From assembly GCF_000188155.2 (NCBI RefSeq), contig NZ_KE124774.1, positions 4,046,934 through 4,110,933 of the forward strand: a DNA stretch of 64,000 bases, written 5' to 3'. Numbering within the stretch: position 1 is the first letter of the stretch; every line of letters begins with the position of its first letter. Origin of the DNA: Methylocystis sp. ATCC 49242. Its GTDB lineage: Bacteria > Pseudomonadota > Alphaproteobacteria > Rhizobiales > Beijerinckiaceae. Under the pieces are notes generated by a model. It made no database searches, had not been told where the DNA came from, and saw only the letters and a list, made by a program, of their open reading frames with translations. The position numbers and the translations under genes are program-made. Below are positions 62,481 through 64,000 of this stretch, in pieces.

Positions 62481-63494
62481 ATGCATCAGCATGGTTTCCT
62501 GGACGTCTGCCTGCAGTCTCACGTCGCAGGGTGGGCGACGGAAAACGGCGGGCCGGCCACGCTGGAAATCTTCGTCAACGACGAGATGATCGCCACGATC
62601 AAATGCGCATTGCGACGCCCTGAGCTGGTGCAATTCAACATTCCAGCAGATGCTGGATTCATTTTCCACTTTCCATCGCCGCTCCACTCGAACGATGAGG
62701 TTTCAGTTCGGTTCGGCAATGGAAAGCATCTCGAAAACTCTCCGACGCGTCAGCATCGGCGACATCTCGAGCAAATGTTATACGGTATCGCCGGCAGGGC
62801 CGGACTCGAGTTCGGCGCGCTCGATCGCCCCACCGTCTCGCGCGACCACCATGACGTCTCATTTGTCGATCATGCGGATCACGACCAACTCGTCGCGAAA
62901 TATAGCCATGCGAATGATCCTGGTCTCGTTGACCCCTCGCATATCGTTCATGTCGATTATGTCTGGGCGTCCGGGGCTTTGGACAAGGTTGTCGGGGGGA
63001 GACGTTTCGCTTGGGCGCTCGCTTCGGGAGTGATCGAACATGTGGCTGACCCGATTGGCTGGCTGGCGGAGATCGCGAGCGTCATCGAGCCCGGCGGCCG
63101 CATAAATCTCGCGATTCCGGAACAATCCCTTACGTTCGATCATGGACGCCGTGCGACGACGCTCGCGGAACTGCTCGAGGATCATCGCCGGCGTTTGCAG
63201 AAGCCCAGCTTCCGACAGATCTTCGATCATATTGTCGGCGTATCCCCCGTCGGCGCGCCGATCGAAAGTCTGTCCTCGCGACCTGATGGGATAAAGCAAG
63301 CCTATGCGGTGGCGGAAGCCGCCGAACGTGACGGGCTTTATGTCGATGTCCACGCTCATGTGTGGACCCATGATTCTTGGCGGGAGACATGGGGCGCAAT
63401 TGAATCGCTTGAACTCGCTCCGCTGCGGCTGGATCGCATGTTTGAGCCGCTTCCCGAAACCGCGATGTTTGTCGTTTCGCTGGTTCGGCGGTGA
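62481..63494 (+). CDS. Methyltransferase with N-terminal beta domain
   Basis: The 337-residue protein has an N-terminal beta domain (residues 5-75: DVCLQSHVAGWATENGGPAT, LEIFVNDEMIATIKC) like that of the sulfotransferase directly upstream (the GW(A/I) and V/F-V-x-D/E elements align), and a C-terminal methyltransferase-11-like domain with FAWALASGVIEHVADPIGWL, EIASVIEPGGRINLAIPEQS. Motif I is not evident (VDPSHIVHVDYVWASG region), so the cofactor site is degenerate or moved. Start is the ATG adjoining the upstream stop. Next gene yidD is convergent. Confidence 0.75.
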   Translation: MHQHGFLDVCLQSHVAGWATENGGPATLEIFVNDEMIATIKCALRRPELVQFNIPADAGFIFHFPSPLHSNDEVSVRFGNGKHLENSPTRQHRRHLEQMLYGIAGRAGLEFGALDRPTVSRDHHDVSFVDHADHDQLVAKYSHANDPGLVDPSHIVHVDYVWASGALDKVVGGRRFAWALASGVIEHVADPIGWLAEIASVIEPGGRINLAIPEQSLTFDHGRRATTLAELLEDHRRRLQKPSFRQIFDHIVGVSPVGAPIESLSSRPDGIKQAYAVAEAAERDGLYVDVHAHVWTHDSWRETWGAIESLELAPLRLDRMFEPLPETAMFVVSLVRR

Positions 63495-63602
63495 GGACAG
63501 CTTCATCTTCAACCGCGTCACGATCAGTCTTCGCGTATTTTCCCGCAAATCAGTTTGACAGTTTCGGTGGTCATAGGCTTCGCCGCTTCACAATGATCCC
63601 TG

Positions 63603-63932
63603 TCAGCCCTTGTCGGTTTCAACTTCCTCGCAGCGGAAGGGTCCGCGCCAGTGGGCATAGCGCCAGGGCGTGAGCGCGCTCGCGTCCGCGCGCAACTCCT
63701 CCGGCACCGGATCGAAACCCTCGCCCGCGCCCGGCCTGCAACGGCAGATGCGGGCGAAGCCCATCCAGCCGCCCGCCCACAAGCCATGTCTTGCGATGGC
63801 TTCATCCGTGTATTCCGAGCAGGTCGGCGCATAGCGGCAGGTTCGCCCCGCGAAGGCCGAGAAGGTGACGCGGTAGACGAGGATCAGCGCGCGCGCGGCG
63901 CGAGCGGGGAGGTCTTTCATCTCAGGCTTCAT
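63603..63932 (-). CDS. yidD: Membrane protein insertion efficiency factor YidD
   Basis: The 109-residue product has the YidD pattern: ALILVYRVTFSAFAGRTCRY, APTCSEYTDEAIARHGLWAG, GWMGFARICRCRPGAGEGFD (CRY-x-PTCS-x-Y and RC-x-P). It is thought to assist membrane protein insertion with YidC. Length is a little above the family norm because of a Trp-containing tail. Start at ATG 63932 or 63920; both lack a clear ribosome binding site. A terminator lies immediately upstream. Confidence 0.94.
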   Translation of the reverse strand: MKPEMKDLPARAARALILVYRVTFSAFAGRTCRYAPTCSEYTDEAIARHGLWAGGWMGFARICRCRPGAGEGFDPVPEELRADASALTPWRYAHWRGPFRCEEVETDKG

Positions 63933-63938
63933 ACCGTG

Positions 63939-63966
63939 AAAAAAGGCCGCCCCGATAAGGGCGGCC
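63939..63966 (-). terminator. Strong terminator of a gene to the right of the window
   Basis: GGCCGCCC (63945-63952) and GGGCGGCC (63959-63966) form a perfect eight-pair stem with a six-base loop; on the minus strand it is followed by TTTTTT (63939-63944). It ends seven bases before the yidD start, so it must end a minus-strand gene beyond base 64000. Confidence 0.75.
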
Positions 63967-64000
63967 CTTTCGATTCTCGCGATGCGCGGCGGATTATTCC

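Overview
The window looks like chromosomal DNA of a GC-rich alphaproteobacterium, probably a methylotroph or methanotroph of the Methylocystis/Methylosinus type (Hyphomicrobiales). The organism call is inference. It rests on a polyhydroxybutyrate locus (phaB, phaA, phaR), a XoxF-type PQQ alcohol dehydrogenase with its substrate-binding-like partner and a small cytochrome c, and alphaproteobacterial pairs such as the DUF6456-like protein with a DnaA-domain-IV-like protein.

Bases 1-27,725 are mostly ordinary core genome. In order: the 3' end of an EF-G-like gene; a MarR regulator with a ferredoxin/SCP2 protein; phaB-phaA divergent from phaR; a GGDEF diguanylate cyclase behind a long hairpin; ychF; a secreted di-haem cytochrome with one CX3CH haem site; an L,D-transpeptidase; a minus-strand run of RluA, TldD, TldE and a NitT/TauT/ThiXYZ-like ABC transporter; an SGNH hydrolase with an acyltransferase-3; an enoyl-CoA hydratase; a tandem universal stress protein; a decayed sodium/calcium antiporter; cysE; lemA; sufE; and the DUF6456/DnaA-C pair.

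Bases 27,968-49,402 form an accessory region for surface polysaccharide. It holds a RgpF/WsaF-type glycosyltransferase split by a frameshift, a DUF1501/DUF1800 pair, three sulfotransferase-like genes, three methyltransferases (one behind a translationally coupled 32-codon ORF), a 1355-residue protein with three glycosyltransferase domains, an IS3 transposase remnant, two secreted unknowns and a Wza-like export lipoprotein. Some genes here are clearly AT-rich. A short repeat module (F-D-x2-YY-x4-PDV ... DPL-x-HY ... G-x2-EGR) recurs in several of these proteins and links the region to bases 61,078-63,494, where an orphan copy sits just before another sulfotransferase/methyltransferase pair.

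Bases 49,961-59,076 hold the xoxF-xoxJ-cytochrome cluster, a secreted amidohydrolase, two DUF2946-like small proteins, TonB and ExbB (no ExbD visible, IS3 orfA debris instead) and a small helical protein. A secreted propeller-like protein (59,259-60,461) follows. The window ends with yidD and a strong terminator for a gene to the right. No rRNA, tRNA or CRISPR array was recognised.
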